Of a DNA stretch of 44,971 nucleotides, positions 1-9,042 are shown in pieces. The stretch lies in NCBI GenBank assembly GCA_017577485.1, contig PKRI01000012.1, forward strand, positions 1 to 44,971, read 5' to 3'. Position numbers and translations under genes: made by a program. Numbering within the stretch: the first letter of the stretch is position 1; each line of letters begins with the position of its first letter. The notes beneath the pieces are model-generated. The model saw nothing but the letters and a program-made list of their open reading frames with translations. It made no database searches and was not told the origin of the DNA. The DNA is from Bacillota bacterium. GTDB lineage: Bacteria > Bacillota > Sulfobacillia > Thermaerobacterales > RSA17.

Positions 1-1217
1 CCCCTCCGCCCCACCCCCTCGCCCAGCCCCGGACCGGTGCCGGGCCGGGAGGCCCCGATCCGCACCAGGCCGCGCCCACCGCGGTGGGCCGCCAGCAGCT
101 GACGCGGGCGGGTGCCCGCCCGCCCCGGGCCGGGCCCCGCCACGCCGGTCATGAGCCGGCTGACGCTGGCGGGCACGTCGATGGCCGGGTAATGGCCCCG
201 CTGGGCCAGGTCCCGGGACAGGACCACGTGCCCGTCCAGAATCCCCCGCACCGTGTCGGTCACAGGCTCGTTGAAGTCGTCGCCCTCCACCAGCACCGTA
301 TAGAAGCCGGTGATGGAGCCCCGGTGGGAGCGGCCCGAGCGCTCCAGCAGCCGCGGCAGTTGCGAGAACACCGACGGCGTGTAGCCCCGCGAGGCCGGCG
401 GCTCGCCCACGGCCAGGCCCACCTCCCGCAGCGCCATGGCGAAGCGGGTGATGGAATCCATCAGCAGCACCACGTCGGCACCCTGATCCCGGAAGTACTC
501 GGCCACGGCGGTGGCGGTGTGGGCGGCCTTGATCCGCACCAGGGGCGGCTCGTCGGAGGTGGCGGCCACCACCACGCTGCGGGCCAGGCCCGCCTCTCCC
601 AGGTCCTGCTCGATGAACTGCCGGACCTCACGGCCCCGCTCGCCCACCAGGGCGATCACCGCCACGTCGGCCTGGGCGTTGCGGGCGATCATGGACATGA
701 GCGTGCTCTTGCCCACGCCGCTGCCGGCGAAGATTCCCAGGCGCTGCCCCCGGCCCACGGTCAGCAGCCCGTCGATGGCCCTGACCCCTACCCCCAGGGG
801 CTCGCTGATGGGCGGCCGCGACAGGGGCGGCGGCGGGTCGCTGTCCACCGGCCGGGTCAAACGGGTGGCCAGCGGTCCCCGGCCGTCGATGGGGCGACCC
901 AGGCCGTCCACCACACGGCCCACCAGTTCCGGGCCCACCGGCACCCGCAGCCGCTCGCCGGCGGCCACCACCCGGGCACCGGGGGCGATGCCGTCCATGC
1001 GGCCCAGGGGCATCAGCAGCACCCGGTCGTCGCGGAAGCCCACCACCTCACAGGTCACCTCGGCGCCGCCGGCATCGACGGTGCAAACCTCTCCGATGCG
1101 GCACGACGGGCCCAGGGCCTCGATGGTCAGGCCCACCACCTTGACCACCCGGCCCTCGGGCCGGATGGCGTCGTAGCCACGGGCCACCGCCGCCAGGTGC
1201 TCCAGCAGGGCGCTCAC
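1..1217 (-). CDS. fliI: Flagellar export ATPase FliI (3' end outside window)
   Basis: FliI is the cytoplasmic hexameric ATPase that energises the flagellar type III export apparatus. The reading frame is open from a GTG at 1217 to the window edge (405 codons), so the C-terminus is cut off. Visible are the Walker A GSGVGKS at residues 165-171, a Walker B stretch VVLLMDSITR, and the family motifs GERGREVRQFI, ASRGYTPSVF and GHYPAIDV. The GTG overlaps the fliH stop (GTGA), so translation is probably coupled. It is the last readable gene of the flgB operon. The final 45 or so visible residues are oddly rich in Gly, Pro and Arg where relatives carry acidic residues and Tyr, and the DNA there is extremely GC-rich. 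The frame remains open. Confidence 0.95.
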   Translation of the reverse strand, partial: MSALLEHLAAVARGYDAIRPEGRVVKVVGLTIEALGPSCRIGEVCTVDAGGAEVTCEVVGFRDDRVLLMPLGRMDGIAPGARVVAAGERLRVPVGPELVGRVVDGLGRPIDGRGPLATRLTRPVDSDPPPPLSRPPISEPLGVGVRAIDGLLTVGRGQRLGIFAGSGVGKSTLMSMIARNAQADVAVIALVGERGREVRQFIEQDLGEAGLARSVVVAATSDEPPLVRIKAAHTATAVAEYFRDQGADVVLLMDSITRFAMALREVGLAVGEPPASRGYTPSVFSQLPRLLERSGRSHRGSITGFYTVLVEGDDFNEPVTDTVRGILDGHVVLSRDLAQRGHYPAIDVPASVSRLMTGVAGPGPGRAGTRPRQLLAAHRGGRGLVRIGASRPGTGPGLGEGVGRR

Positions 1218-2005
1218 GCGGGATCCACCTCGGCTTCCAGGCGCCGGCGCACCCGCTCCAGCAGCACCGACGGCCGCAGGTCGTAGCGGCCCCGGGGGCT
1301 TTCCAGGATCACGTCGCCCGGCTCCAGCGCCGGGTCGGCCTGGAACTCCACCTGGGCGAGGAGCCCACCTTCCCGGGCCCGGGCGGCCAGGGTCTCGGCC
1401 TGGTCCGGATGGACGCGGGCGCGCACCCGCTCACCGGCCACCCGCCCGGCGGCCTCGGCCACCAGGGGCAGCAGGACGGCGGGATCAGCAGCCACGGTGG
1501 TCCGGACCACCTGCCCGGCCACCGCCAGGGCCAGGTCCACCAGGGCCCGTTCCGACCGCTGGCGGTAGGCCCGCTCCTCGTCGATGAAGGCGTCCAACTC
1601 CGCCCGCAGCGCCGCCGCCTCGGCGCGCACCGCTTCCTCCAGGCGGGCCATGGCCTCGCGGAAACCCTCGGCGCGGCCGGCCTCGTAGCCGCGGCGCCGC
1701 TCCTCCTCCAGGCGGCGGCGCAGGGCAGCGGCGTCGACGGCTGCGGGCCGGGGCCCGCCGGCCGCGGCCTGTTCCCCGGCGGGCTGCGCCCCCGTCCCCG
1801 GCACGCCGCCCGGCCCGGAGGCGGATCCCGTCACCGAGGCCGCCCCCGGCGCGGGGACGGCGGCCGCGCCGGAACCGAACTGGCTGCCGGGGCCGCCGCG
1901 GGCCGCCCCGGGCGGCCGGGGACGGGCACTGTCCAGTTCCTGCCAGATGCGCAGGGCCGGGGCCGCAGCCGCCGCCGCGGCCGCGGTCTTGATCAGCCTA
2001 GACAA
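1214..2005 (-). CDS. fliH: Flagellar assembly protein FliH
   Basis: FliH is the negative regulator and stator-like partner of FliI, linking the ATPase to the C-ring. About 263 residues. The N-terminus MSRLIKT is family-like and is followed by poly-Ala and a long Pro/Gly/Ala-rich, poorly conserved stretch. A charged helical segment (EEERRRGYEAGRAEGF) precedes the V-ATPase subunit E-like C-terminal domain, which ends near RYDLRPSVLLERVRRRLEAE. I chose TTG at 2005 because AGGGGG lies 9 nt upstream. An ATG at 2014 directly abuts that Shine-Dalgarno and is the alternative. The gene overlaps the end of fliG and its TGA overlaps the fliI GTG. Confidence 0.88.
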   Translation of the reverse strand: MSRLIKTAAAAAAAAPALRIWQELDSARPRPPGAARGGPGSQFGSGAAAVPAPGAASVTGSASGPGGVPGTGAQPAGEQAAAGGPRPAAVDAAALRRRLEEERRRGYEAGRAEGFREAMARLEEAVRAEAAALRAELDAFIDEERAYRQRSERALVDLALAVAGQVVRTTVAADPAVLLPLVAEAAGRVAGERVRARVHPDQAETLAARAREGGLLAQVEFQADPALEPGDVILESPRGRYDLRPSVLLERVRRRLEAEVDPA

Positions 2006-3026
2006 CGACCTCATCCCCCTGACCGCGCACGATGAAGATCTCGCCTTCTTCCTCCAGGCGGCGGATGATGGACACGATGCGCTGCTGCGCCTCCTCCACG
2101 TCACGCAGCCGCACGGGGCCCATGTACTCGATGTTTTCCTTGAGCATCTCGGCGGCGCGCTTGGAGATGTTGCTGAAGATCTTTTCCTTGACGTCGTCGG
2201 AGGCGACTTTGAGGGCCTTGGGCAGGTCGTCGTGCATGTCGACCTCGCGCAGGACCCGCTGCAGGGCCCGGTTGTCCAGCAGCACGATGTCCTCGAACAC
2301 GAACATCCGCTGCTTGATCTCCTCGGCCAGTTCCGGGTCGTTGATCTCGAGGATCTCCATGATGCCGCGCTCGGTGGACCGGTCCACCTGGTTGAGGACC
2401 TTGACCACCGTCTCGATCCCGCCGGCCGCGGTGTAGTCCTGGAGCATGAGGGCCGACAGCTTGTGCTCCAGCACCCGCTCCACCTCCCGCACCACGTCCG
2501 GCGAGGTGCGGTCCATGAGGGCGATGCGGCGCGCCACGTCGGCCTGCCGCTCCGCCGGCAGGGCGCTGAGGATCATGGCCGCCTGCTGCGGCTGCGCGTA
2601 GGCCAGGACGAGCGCGATGGTCTGCGGGTGCTCGTTCTGCAGGTAACTGATCAACTGCGACGGGTCCGCCCGCCGGATGAAGTCGAAGGGCCGCACCTGC
2701 AGGCTGGAGGTGAGCCGCTCCAGGATCTGCACCGCCCGCTGGGTGCCCAGCGCCCGCTCCAGCAGCTGGCGGGCGTACTCCAGGCCGCCGGCGGCGATGT
2801 AATCCTGGGCCACGGCCATCTGGTGGGCTTCCTCGATGACCTTCTGGCGGACTTCCGGGGGAATCTTCTGGACGGTGGCGATCTCCAGGGTGAGTTGCTC
2901 GACCTCTTCCTCGCTCAGGTACTGGAAGAGGCGGGCCGAAAGTTCCTGCCCCAGGGTAATTAGCAGGATCGCGGCCTTGCGGCGGTTGGTGAGCAGTTCG
3001 TTCCTGGCGCGTGCGACAGCCACCAC
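1998..3026 (-). CDS. fliG: Flagellar motor switch protein FliG
   Basis: FliG is the C-ring protein that contacts the stator and generates torque, and it binds the FliF C-terminus. It is 342 residues, normal for the family. Visible are the N-terminal domain (RRKAAILLITLG), the middle-domain EHPQTIALVL motif, and a C-terminal charged-ridge region (DNRALQRVLREVD through ENIEYMGPVRLRDVEEAQ). The start is one of two adjacent GTG codons (3026 or 3023) downstream of GGGAGG. It lies 15 nt after fliF and overlaps the fliH start. Confidence 0.96.
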   Translation of the reverse strand: MVAVARARNELLTNRRKAAILLITLGQELSARLFQYLSEEEVEQLTLEIATVQKIPPEVRQKVIEEAHQMAVAQDYIAAGGLEYARQLLERALGTQRAVQILERLTSSLQVRPFDFIRRADPSQLISYLQNEHPQTIALVLAYAQPQQAAMILSALPAERQADVARRIALMDRTSPDVVREVERVLEHKLSALMLQDYTAAGGIETVVKVLNQVDRSTERGIMEILEINDPELAEEIKQRMFVFEDIVLLDNRALQRVLREVDMHDDLPKALKVASDDVKEKIFSNISKRAAEMLKENIEYMGPVRLRDVEEAQQRIVSIIRRLEEEGEIFIVRGQGDEVVV

Positions 3027-3041
3027 CGGAGCCTCCCGTCG

Positions 3042-4586
3042 TTACTCCTGGGCCAGCCAGGCCCGCACGATCTGGGCCATCCGCTCCGGCTTCTGCCGGG
3101 CCAACTCTTCCAGCTGGCGGCGGGCCTCTTCCGCCTCGTCGCTTTCCTCGGCCGCCTCCTGGCGGCGGGCGATCTCGCTCTCCAGGCGCTGCAGCAGCGC
3201 CTCTTCCTCCAGGCGCCGGGCCCTGGCGCGGCGGACCGCGATCAGCACCGCCAGCGCCAGGATCAGCACCAGGCCCGCGGCGGCCCCGTAGACGTAGAGG
3301 CGCTGCCGGGCCGCCTGGCGCTGGGCCTCCTCCTCGGCCTCCATGGCCTCCCGCAGGCGGTCGGCCACCGAGGTGTCGAAGGCCATGCCGATGACGCTGA
3401 TCTGATCCGAGCGCTGGGGATCCAGGCCGATGGCGGCCGCCACCGTGGCCCGCACCGCGTCCAGCTGGGCCTGGGTGAGCCGGTCGTCGTTGATGACCAC
3501 CGACACCGACAGGCGCCGCACCTTCCCCGGAGCCACCACGATCCGCTCCCGGATCTGGTTGAGCTCATAGTTCCGGGTGGACTCGGTCCGCTGGTAGGTG
3601 GCGTCCTGGGCGCCCGCGCCCGCCGGGTAGGTGGGGATGGCCAGGTTGGAGTCGGTGCCGGGGAAAGCCGCCGGCTGGCCGGTGCCCTCGAAGCGCTCCT
3701 CCAGTTCCTGCACCGAGCGCAGCAGCCCCTCGGGGTCAGCGGGCTCGAACAACTCGCGGTCGATGACCGACTCGTCGAAGTTCAACTCGGCCACCACCCG
3801 CGCGGCCACGTTGCCGGGTCCGAAGACCTGCTCCAGCAGGGACTGGACGCTTTCCTGAAGCTGAGCCTGGAACCGCTGCTGGATGTCCAGCTGGGTCAGG
3901 GTGCCGGAGGGCGGCTCCAGGGCGCCGGCGCTGCCCGGCGTGCTCATGACGGTGCCGTTGCTGTCGACGATGGTGACGGCCTCGGGCTCGAGCCCCTCCA
4001 CGCTGCCCGCCACCAGGTAGGTGATGGCGGCCACCTGCTCGGCCGACAGGGTGCGGCCCGGCTTCATGCGCACCAGCACGGCGGCGCTGGCCGGCTGGCG
4101 CTGGGAGATGAACAGCGACTCCTCGGGCAGGACGATGTGGACCCGGGCATCCTCCACGCCCTCCACCTGGCGGATGGTGCGGGTCAACTCGCCCTGCAGG
4201 GCCCGCAGGCGGTTCATGCGCCGCTCGAACTCGGTGGCGCCGAACTGGAACTGGTCCATGACCTCCATGCCGACGACGCCGCCGGTGGGCAGCCCCTCGG
4301 CGGCCAGCATCAGGCGCAGCCGGTGCACCTGGTCCCCGGGCACCAGGATGGTCCTGCCGTCGCCGGAGAAGCGGTATGGGATGCCGTCTTCCTCCAGGCG
4401 CGCCACCACGTCGCCGGCATCGGCCGGTTGCAGGTCGGTGAACAGGGGGACGTACTCCTGACCCCTGGCGGCAAAGGCCACGACCACGGCCGCCGCGGCC
4501 AGCACCACGCCGCTCACCAGGGCGGCCCGCTGCCAGGCCCCCAACCGGCCCCAAAACTGCCTCACCCGCTCCCTGATCGCCTCCAC
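3042..4586 (-). CDS. fliF: Flagellar MS-ring protein FliF
   Basis: FliF forms the membrane MS ring, the platform for the rotor and export gate. It is 514 residues. There are two transmembrane helices, at about 20-42 (WQRAALVSGVVLAAAAVVV) and 429-450 (YVYGAAAGLVLILALAVLI). Between them are the YscJ/FliF ring-building domains (EYVPLFTDLQPADAGDVVARL; GVEDARVHIVLPEES). The cytoplasmic C-terminus (ARQKPERMAQIVRAWLAQE) is the FliG-binding tail. The GTG start at 4586 has only a distant AGGAG, so the exact start is less sure than the gene. Confidence 0.96.
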   Translation of the reverse strand: MEAIRERVRQFWGRLGAWQRAALVSGVVLAAAAVVVAFAARGQEYVPLFTDLQPADAGDVVARLEEDGIPYRFSGDGRTILVPGDQVHRLRLMLAAEGLPTGGVVGMEVMDQFQFGATEFERRMNRLRALQGELTRTIRQVEGVEDARVHIVLPEESLFISQRQPASAAVLVRMKPGRTLSAEQVAAITYLVAGSVEGLEPEAVTIVDSNGTVMSTPGSAGALEPPSGTLTQLDIQQRFQAQLQESVQSLLEQVFGPGNVAARVVAELNFDESVIDRELFEPADPEGLLRSVQELEERFEGTGQPAAFPGTDSNLAIPTYPAGAGAQDATYQRTESTRNYELNQIRERIVVAPGKVRRLSVSVVINDDRLTQAQLDAVRATVAAAIGLDPQRSDQISVIGMAFDTSVADRLREAMEAEEEAQRQAARQRLYVYGAAAGLVLILALAVLIAVRRARARRLEEEALLQRLESEIARRQEAAEESDEAEEARRQLEELARQKPERMAQIVRAWLAQE

Positions 4587-4604
4587 CGCCGCTGACCGCT
4601 CCTA

Positions 4605-4931
4605 TCAGACCTGGATGCGCATGATCTCCTGGTAGGCTTCGAGGACCTTGTTGCGGATCTGCACCGTCAGTTCCAGGGCCAGGCGGGCCTGCTCCGTGGC
4701 GATCATCAACTGGGCCACGTCGCGGTTCTCGCCCAGGGCGAAGGCCTCAGCGGCCCGGTCAGCCTGCTGCTGCTGCGCGTTGACCCGCTCCAGGGCCCGC
4801 AGCAGCGCCTGCCCGAAGGTCTCGGCCGCCTGGGCGGCGGTGACGGGACCGCGGGTGGAACCGGAACCCTCGGCGGCGCTGCCCAGACTGCGGGGACCGA
4901 TGCTCTCCAGCGGTGTGATCACGGCCTTCAC
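4605..4931 (-). CDS. fliE: Flagellar hook-basal body protein FliE
   Basis: FliE is the adaptor between the MS ring and the proximal rod, exported by the type III system. It is 108 residues, typical for the family. The conserved part is the C-terminal half: FGQALLRALERVNAQQQQA, LGENRDVAQLMIATEQARLA and LTVQIRNKVLEAYQEIMRIQV. The N-terminus is low-complexity and has no signal peptide. It starts at GTG 4931, with GAGCGAGG just upstream, 8 nt after the flgC stop. Confidence 0.95.
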   Translation of the reverse strand: MKAVITPLESIGPRSLGSAAEGSGSTRGPVTAAQAAETFGQALLRALERVNAQQQQADRAAEAFALGENRDVAQLMIATEQARLALELTVQIRNKVLEAYQEIMRIQV

Positions 4932-4939
4932 CCTCGCTC

Positions 4940-5377
4940 TCAGCCGCCGATGGACAGCGCGCTCTGGATCAGCGACCGGGTGGTGTTGAACGCGGTGACG
5001 TTGGCCTCATAAGCGCGCTGGGCGGCGATGAGATTGACCATCTCTTCCACGACGTCGACGTTGGGCAGCAGCAGGTAGCCGTCGGGCCCGGCGTCGGGGT
5101 GGTCCGGCGCGTAAACCCGCTTGAAAGGCCTGGGATCCTCGTAGATGCCGGTGACCTGGACGCCGCGGGGCGGCTCGGCGCGCCGGGTGAAGCGGGCCAT
5201 CAGGGCGGCGAAGCCCCCGTCCCGGGCGCCGAAGGCGGCCACCTTGCGCCGGTACGGCCCACCCGCCGGGGTACGGGTGGTGTAAACGTTGGCCAGGTTC
5301 TCGGCCACCAGTTCGATCCGCAGGCGCTCCGCCGTCAGTGCCGACGCGGAGATGTCCAGGGCGTTGAACAGGCTCAC
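4940..5377 (-). CDS. flgC: Flagellar basal-body rod protein FlgC
   Basis: FlgC is a proximal rod subunit of the flagellar axle. It is 145 residues. It has the rod N-terminal motif (MSLFNALDISASALTAERLR and then ENLANVYTT) and the conserved C-terminal heptad segment (VEEMVNLIAAQRAYEANVTA, then ALSIGG). The GTG start at 5377 follows GGGAG and lies 1 nt after the flgB stop, so the two are probably translationally coupled. Confidence 0.96.
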   Translation of the reverse strand: MSLFNALDISASALTAERLRIELVAENLANVYTTRTPAGGPYRRKVAAFGARDGGFAALMARFTRRAEPPRGVQVTGIYEDPRPFKRVYAPDHPDAGPDGYLLLPNVDVVEEMVNLIAAQRAYEANVTAFNTTRSLIQSALSIGG

Positions 5378-5378
5378 T

Positions 5379-5792
5379 TCACCGTCTCCCTTCCGAGATC
5401 ACGGTGCGCAGCATGGCTACCCGCATGCCGATCTGGCGGGTCAGGGTCTGGTACTCCAGGGCGTTTTCGGCCAGGAGGGCCATCTCGTGGTCCAGGCTGA
5501 CGCCGTTGCCGTCGCCGCGCATGAACCATCCGGACGCCGTGACGGTGCGGGGCTCGACGGCCTGCACCGGGCGGGCGCCGAAGTGGCGCGGGTCCGTGGC
5601 AGCCGGCGCCAGGCGCCGGCTGCGCCCCAGGGCCTCCCGCAGGGCATCGCGGAAGACCACGTCGCGCCGGGCGTAACCGGGGGTCTCCACGTTGGCGATG
5701 TTGTCCAGCAGGGCTTGATGGCGCTGGGCCACCCCACCGATGGCCTGTTCCAGTGCCCAGAGGGTCCGGTCCTGAAGCCAGATCCCGTACAC
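5379..5792 (-). CDS. flgB: Flagellar basal-body rod protein FlgB
   Basis: FlgB is a proximal rod subunit and the first gene of this flagellar operon. It is 137 residues from GTG 5792, which has GGGAGG 7 nt upstream. A longer in-frame reading to 5861 would run through the terminator hairpin and is not credible. The rod motif LLDNIANVETPGYARRDVVF and the C-terminal MALLAENALEYQTLTRQIGM are present. Its leader carries a c-di-GMP riboswitch and a terminator-like hairpin (separate entries), so expression of everything downstream to fliI is probably set there. Confidence 0.96.
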   Translation of the reverse strand: MYGIWLQDRTLWALEQAIGGVAQRHQALLDNIANVETPGYARRDVVFRDALREALGRSRRLAPAATDPRHFGARPVQAVEPRTVTASGWFMRGDGNGVSLDHEMALLAENALEYQTLTRQIGMRVAMLRTVISEGRR

Positions 5793-5814
5793 CGGCCGAC
5801 CTCCCAACAGACAA

Positions 5815-5849
5815 GGGACCCGTTTCCCGATAAAGGGGAAACGGGTCCC
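5815..5849 (-). terminator. Riboswitch expression platform: terminator hairpin before flgB
   Basis: A perfect 14-bp inverted repeat: GGGACCCGTTTCCC, 7-nt loop CTTTATC, GGGAAACGGGTCCC as read on the minus strand. It is followed by the U-containing TTGTCTGTT and, 10 nt on, by the flgB GGGAGG. The loop plus half of the 3' arm (5822-5836) is perfectly complementary over 15 nt to the 5' strand of the riboswitch aptamer (5956-5970). The hairpin and that pairing cannot coexist. The U-tract is imperfect, so it could also act by hiding the ribosome site. Confidence 0.8.
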
Positions 5850-5868
5850 ACAAAGCGACAAAACCCGC

Positions 5869-5972
5869 GTTTCCTTCGGCAGCCCGGCTACCTTGGCCCC
5901 TGGCGTCAGAGGCTACAGGCCCGTGGCTTTGCGTCCCCGGCTTTCGCCGGGTTTGCCTTTATCGGGAAACCG
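5869..5972 (-). promoter_or_regulatory. Cyclic di-GMP-I (GEMM) riboswitch aptamer
   Basis: The minus strand shows the class-I c-di-GMP aptamer core in order. P1 5' strand GTTTCC is at 5965-5970. GGCAAACC (5950-5957) leads into a stem closed by a GAAA tetraloop. GACGCAAAGCCACGGGCCT is at 5917-5935. The tetraloop-receptor-type arm GGTAGCCGGGCTGCCG is at 5877-5892. The P1 3' strand GGAAAC is at 5869-5874. It lies in the flgB leader directly upstream of a terminator-like hairpin. In Clostridioides difficile a riboswitch of this class turns off the flgB operon when c-di-GMP is high. The placement here suggests the same logic. Confidence 0.95.
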
Positions 5973-5993
5973 TACCAGTTGTCACGAAGTCCT

Positions 5994-6018
5994 ATTCGCA
6001 GGGGACGACAAAATTCCT
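5994..6018 (-). promoter_or_regulatory. Sigma-H-like promoter for the flagellar operon
   Basis: On the minus strand AGGAATT (6012-6018) and GAAT (5994-5997) are separated by 14 nt. This fits the sigma-H pattern AGGAWWW-N11/12-RNNGAAT except at the R position (T here). Transcription would start near 5986, about 15 nt before the aptamer, as expected for a riboswitch leader. Read from sequence only. No good sigma-A hexamer pair is seen here. Confidence 0.5.
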
Positions 6019-6037
6019 GCTTCTTCGGCGAAATCTC

Positions 6038-6055
6038 CTGGGACCAAAGTCCCAG
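6038..6055 (-). terminator. Short hairpin after hslU, possible weak terminator
   Basis: CTGGGAC, 4-nt loop, GTCCCAG: a perfect 7-bp stem about 60 nt after the hslU stop and upstream of the flgB promoter. No U-run follows on the minus strand (GAGATTTCG), so termination is doubtful. It could equally be a protein-binding dyad upstream of the -35. Confidence 0.3.
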
Positions 6056-6112
6056 AAGGGTCATCCCCTCCTCCTAAAGCATCGTTATCGAGCGCCCGGC
6101 ATCAAGGGGTGC

Positions 6113-7507
<1,395 letters not shown>

Positions 7508-7529
7508 GGTTCGTCCTCCTCGCCCGCCG

Positions 7530-8081
7530 TCAGCGTTCCGACTCCAGCGATTCTACGGTGATCTGGTGGTTTGTGTATACGCAGATGTCGGCGGCGATCC
7601 GCATGGCCTCCCGGGCGACGGTCTCGGCGTCCAGCTGCGTGTGGGCCATCAGCGCCCGGGCCGCCGCCAGGGCGAAGCTTCCCCCGGAGCCCACCGCGGC
7701 CACGTCGTCGTCGGGTTCGATGATGTCGCCGGTGCCCGAGATCACCAGGGTCTGGCGGCGGTCGGCGGCGATCAGCAGGGCCTCCAGCCGGCGCAGCACC
7801 CGGTCGGTGCGCCAGTCGCGGGCCAGCTCGTAAGCCGCCCGCAGCAGTTGGCCGCCGAAGGCTTCCAGCTTGGCCTCCAGCCTCTCCACCAGGGTGAAGC
7901 CGTCGGCGGCGGCGCCGGCGAAACCCACCAGCACCTGGCCGTGGTGAAGCCGCCGCAACTTGCGGGCCGTGTGCTTGATGACCACGTTCTGGCCCATGGT
8001 CACCTGGCCGTCGGCAGCCAGGACCACCCGGCCGCCGCGGCGCACGGCCAGGATCGTGGTGCCGTGGAAGGTTTCCGTCAC
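7530..8081 (-). CDS. hslV: ATP-dependent protease subunit HslV (ClpQ)
   Basis: HslV is the N-terminal nucleophile peptidase of the HslUV complex. It is 183 residues from GTG 8081, with GAGGGG 8 nt upstream. This gives MTETFHGTTILAV, so a short propeptide would be removed to expose Thr8 of TTILAV, as in the Thermotoga enzyme that starts MKFHGTTI. The motifs DGQVTMGQNVVIKHTARK, GFAGAAADGFTL, RTDRVLRRLEALL and AVGSGGSFALAAARAL are present. Its start lies 1 nt past the xerC stop. Confidence 0.97.
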   Translation of the reverse strand: MTETFHGTTILAVRRGGRVVLAADGQVTMGQNVVIKHTARKLRRLHHGQVLVGFAGAAADGFTLVERLEAKLEAFGGQLLRAAYELARDWRTDRVLRRLEALLIAADRRQTLVISGTGDIIEPDDDVAAVGSGGSFALAAARALMAHTQLDAETVAREAMRIAADICVYTNHQITVESLESER

Positions 8082-8082
8082 G

Positions 8083-9012
8083 TCAACCACCCCTCGCCCG
8101 GGGATGGGCGTCAAGATAGGCCCGGCGCAGGTGCTCCCGGGTCACGTGGGTGTAGATCTGGGTGGTGGAGATGCGGGCGTGACCCAGGAGTTCCTGGACG
8201 GAGCGCAGGTCGGCGCCGCCCTGGAGCATGTGGGTGGCGAAGGTGTGCCGCAGGGTATGCGGCGTGACCCGCCGGTAGGACCGGGCGCCGCGGGCGTACC
8301 TGGCCAGGACGTAGGCCACGCCCCTGCGTCCCAGGCGCCCGCCGCGGGCGTTGAGGAACAGCGCCCGCTCCGCGGCCTCGCCGGGCCGCGGAGGCCGCAG
8401 CAGGTGGGGCCGGCCGCGCTCCAGATACTCGGCCAGCGCCGCCCGGGCGGCGCGGCCGAAGGGGACCACCCGCTCCCTTCCCCCCTTGCCCATGACCCGC
8501 ACCAGGCCCTGGCCCAGGTCCAGGTCGTCCAGGTCCAGGCCCACCACCTCAGCCAGGCGCAGGCCCGAGGCGTACATTAACTCCAGCAGGGCGCGGTCCC
8601 GGAGGCCGGCCGGGCTGTCGGCCGGCGGCGCTTCCAGCAGGGGCGCGACGGCCTCGCGCTCCAGGAAGTTGGGCAGCCGCCGCGGCTGCTTGGGGCCCGT
8701 CACCAGGCGCGTGGGGTTGGCGGTGACGAACCCCCGCCGGACCAGGAAGCGGAAAAAGGACCTCAGGGCCGACAGCTTGCGGGCCGCCGTGCGCCGGGAC
8801 CGGCCGCGGCGGGCCAGGTCAGCCAGGTAGGCACGGATGGCCAGGTGGTCCAGCCGCTCCAGTTCCGCCGCGGGCGGGTCGTCGCCCAGTCCCGCCGCCT
8901 GGAAGAACTCCTGCAGGTCGCGGCCGTAAGCGTCCAGGGTATGGGGCGAGGCGCCCTTCTCGACCTGGAGGTATTCCATGAACGCCAGGTACGGGCTTGG
9001 TGCACCGGTCAC
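8083..9012 (-). CDS. xerC: Tyrosine recombinase XerC/CodV
   Basis: Site-specific recombinase that resolves chromosome dimers with a partner at dif. It is 309 residues. The N-terminal SAM-like core-binding domain (about 1-100) is followed by the catalytic domain with Arg152 (ASGLRLAEV), Lys176, His252/Arg255 (HTLRHTF), His278 (LLGHARIS) and the nucleophile Tyr287 (IYTHV). The position between trmFO and hslV equals that of codV in Bacillus, so this is the housekeeping recombinase and not a phage integrase. GTG 9012 has GGGGG upstream. Confidence 0.95.
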   Translation of the reverse strand: MTGAPSPYLAFMEYLQVEKGASPHTLDAYGRDLQEFFQAAGLGDDPPAAELERLDHLAIRAYLADLARRGRSRRTAARKLSALRSFFRFLVRRGFVTANPTRLVTGPKQPRRLPNFLEREAVAPLLEAPPADSPAGLRDRALLELMYASGLRLAEVVGLDLDDLDLGQGLVRVMGKGGRERVVPFGRAARAALAEYLERGRPHLLRPPRPGEAAERALFLNARGGRLGRRGVAYVLARYARGARSYRRVTPHTLRHTFATHMLQGGADLRSVQELLGHARISTTQIYTHVTREHLRRAYLDAHPRARGG

Positions 9013-9042
9013 GGCGTCACCCCCAGGGTGCCGGCTGCCGGG

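Noticed and set aside
5906..6064. Minus-strand 52-codon frame starting ATG 6064 behind AGGAGGAGGGG
   Set aside because: It spans the predicted promoter and most of the riboswitch aptamer; its codons follow the conserved RNA. The strong ribosome site is noted, but the frame is probably chance.
8083..9012. Tyrosine recombinase as a sign of a phage or integrative element
   Set aside because: Position between trmFO and hslV and sequence fit the housekeeping XerC/CodV; no att repeats, phage genes or transposases are nearby.
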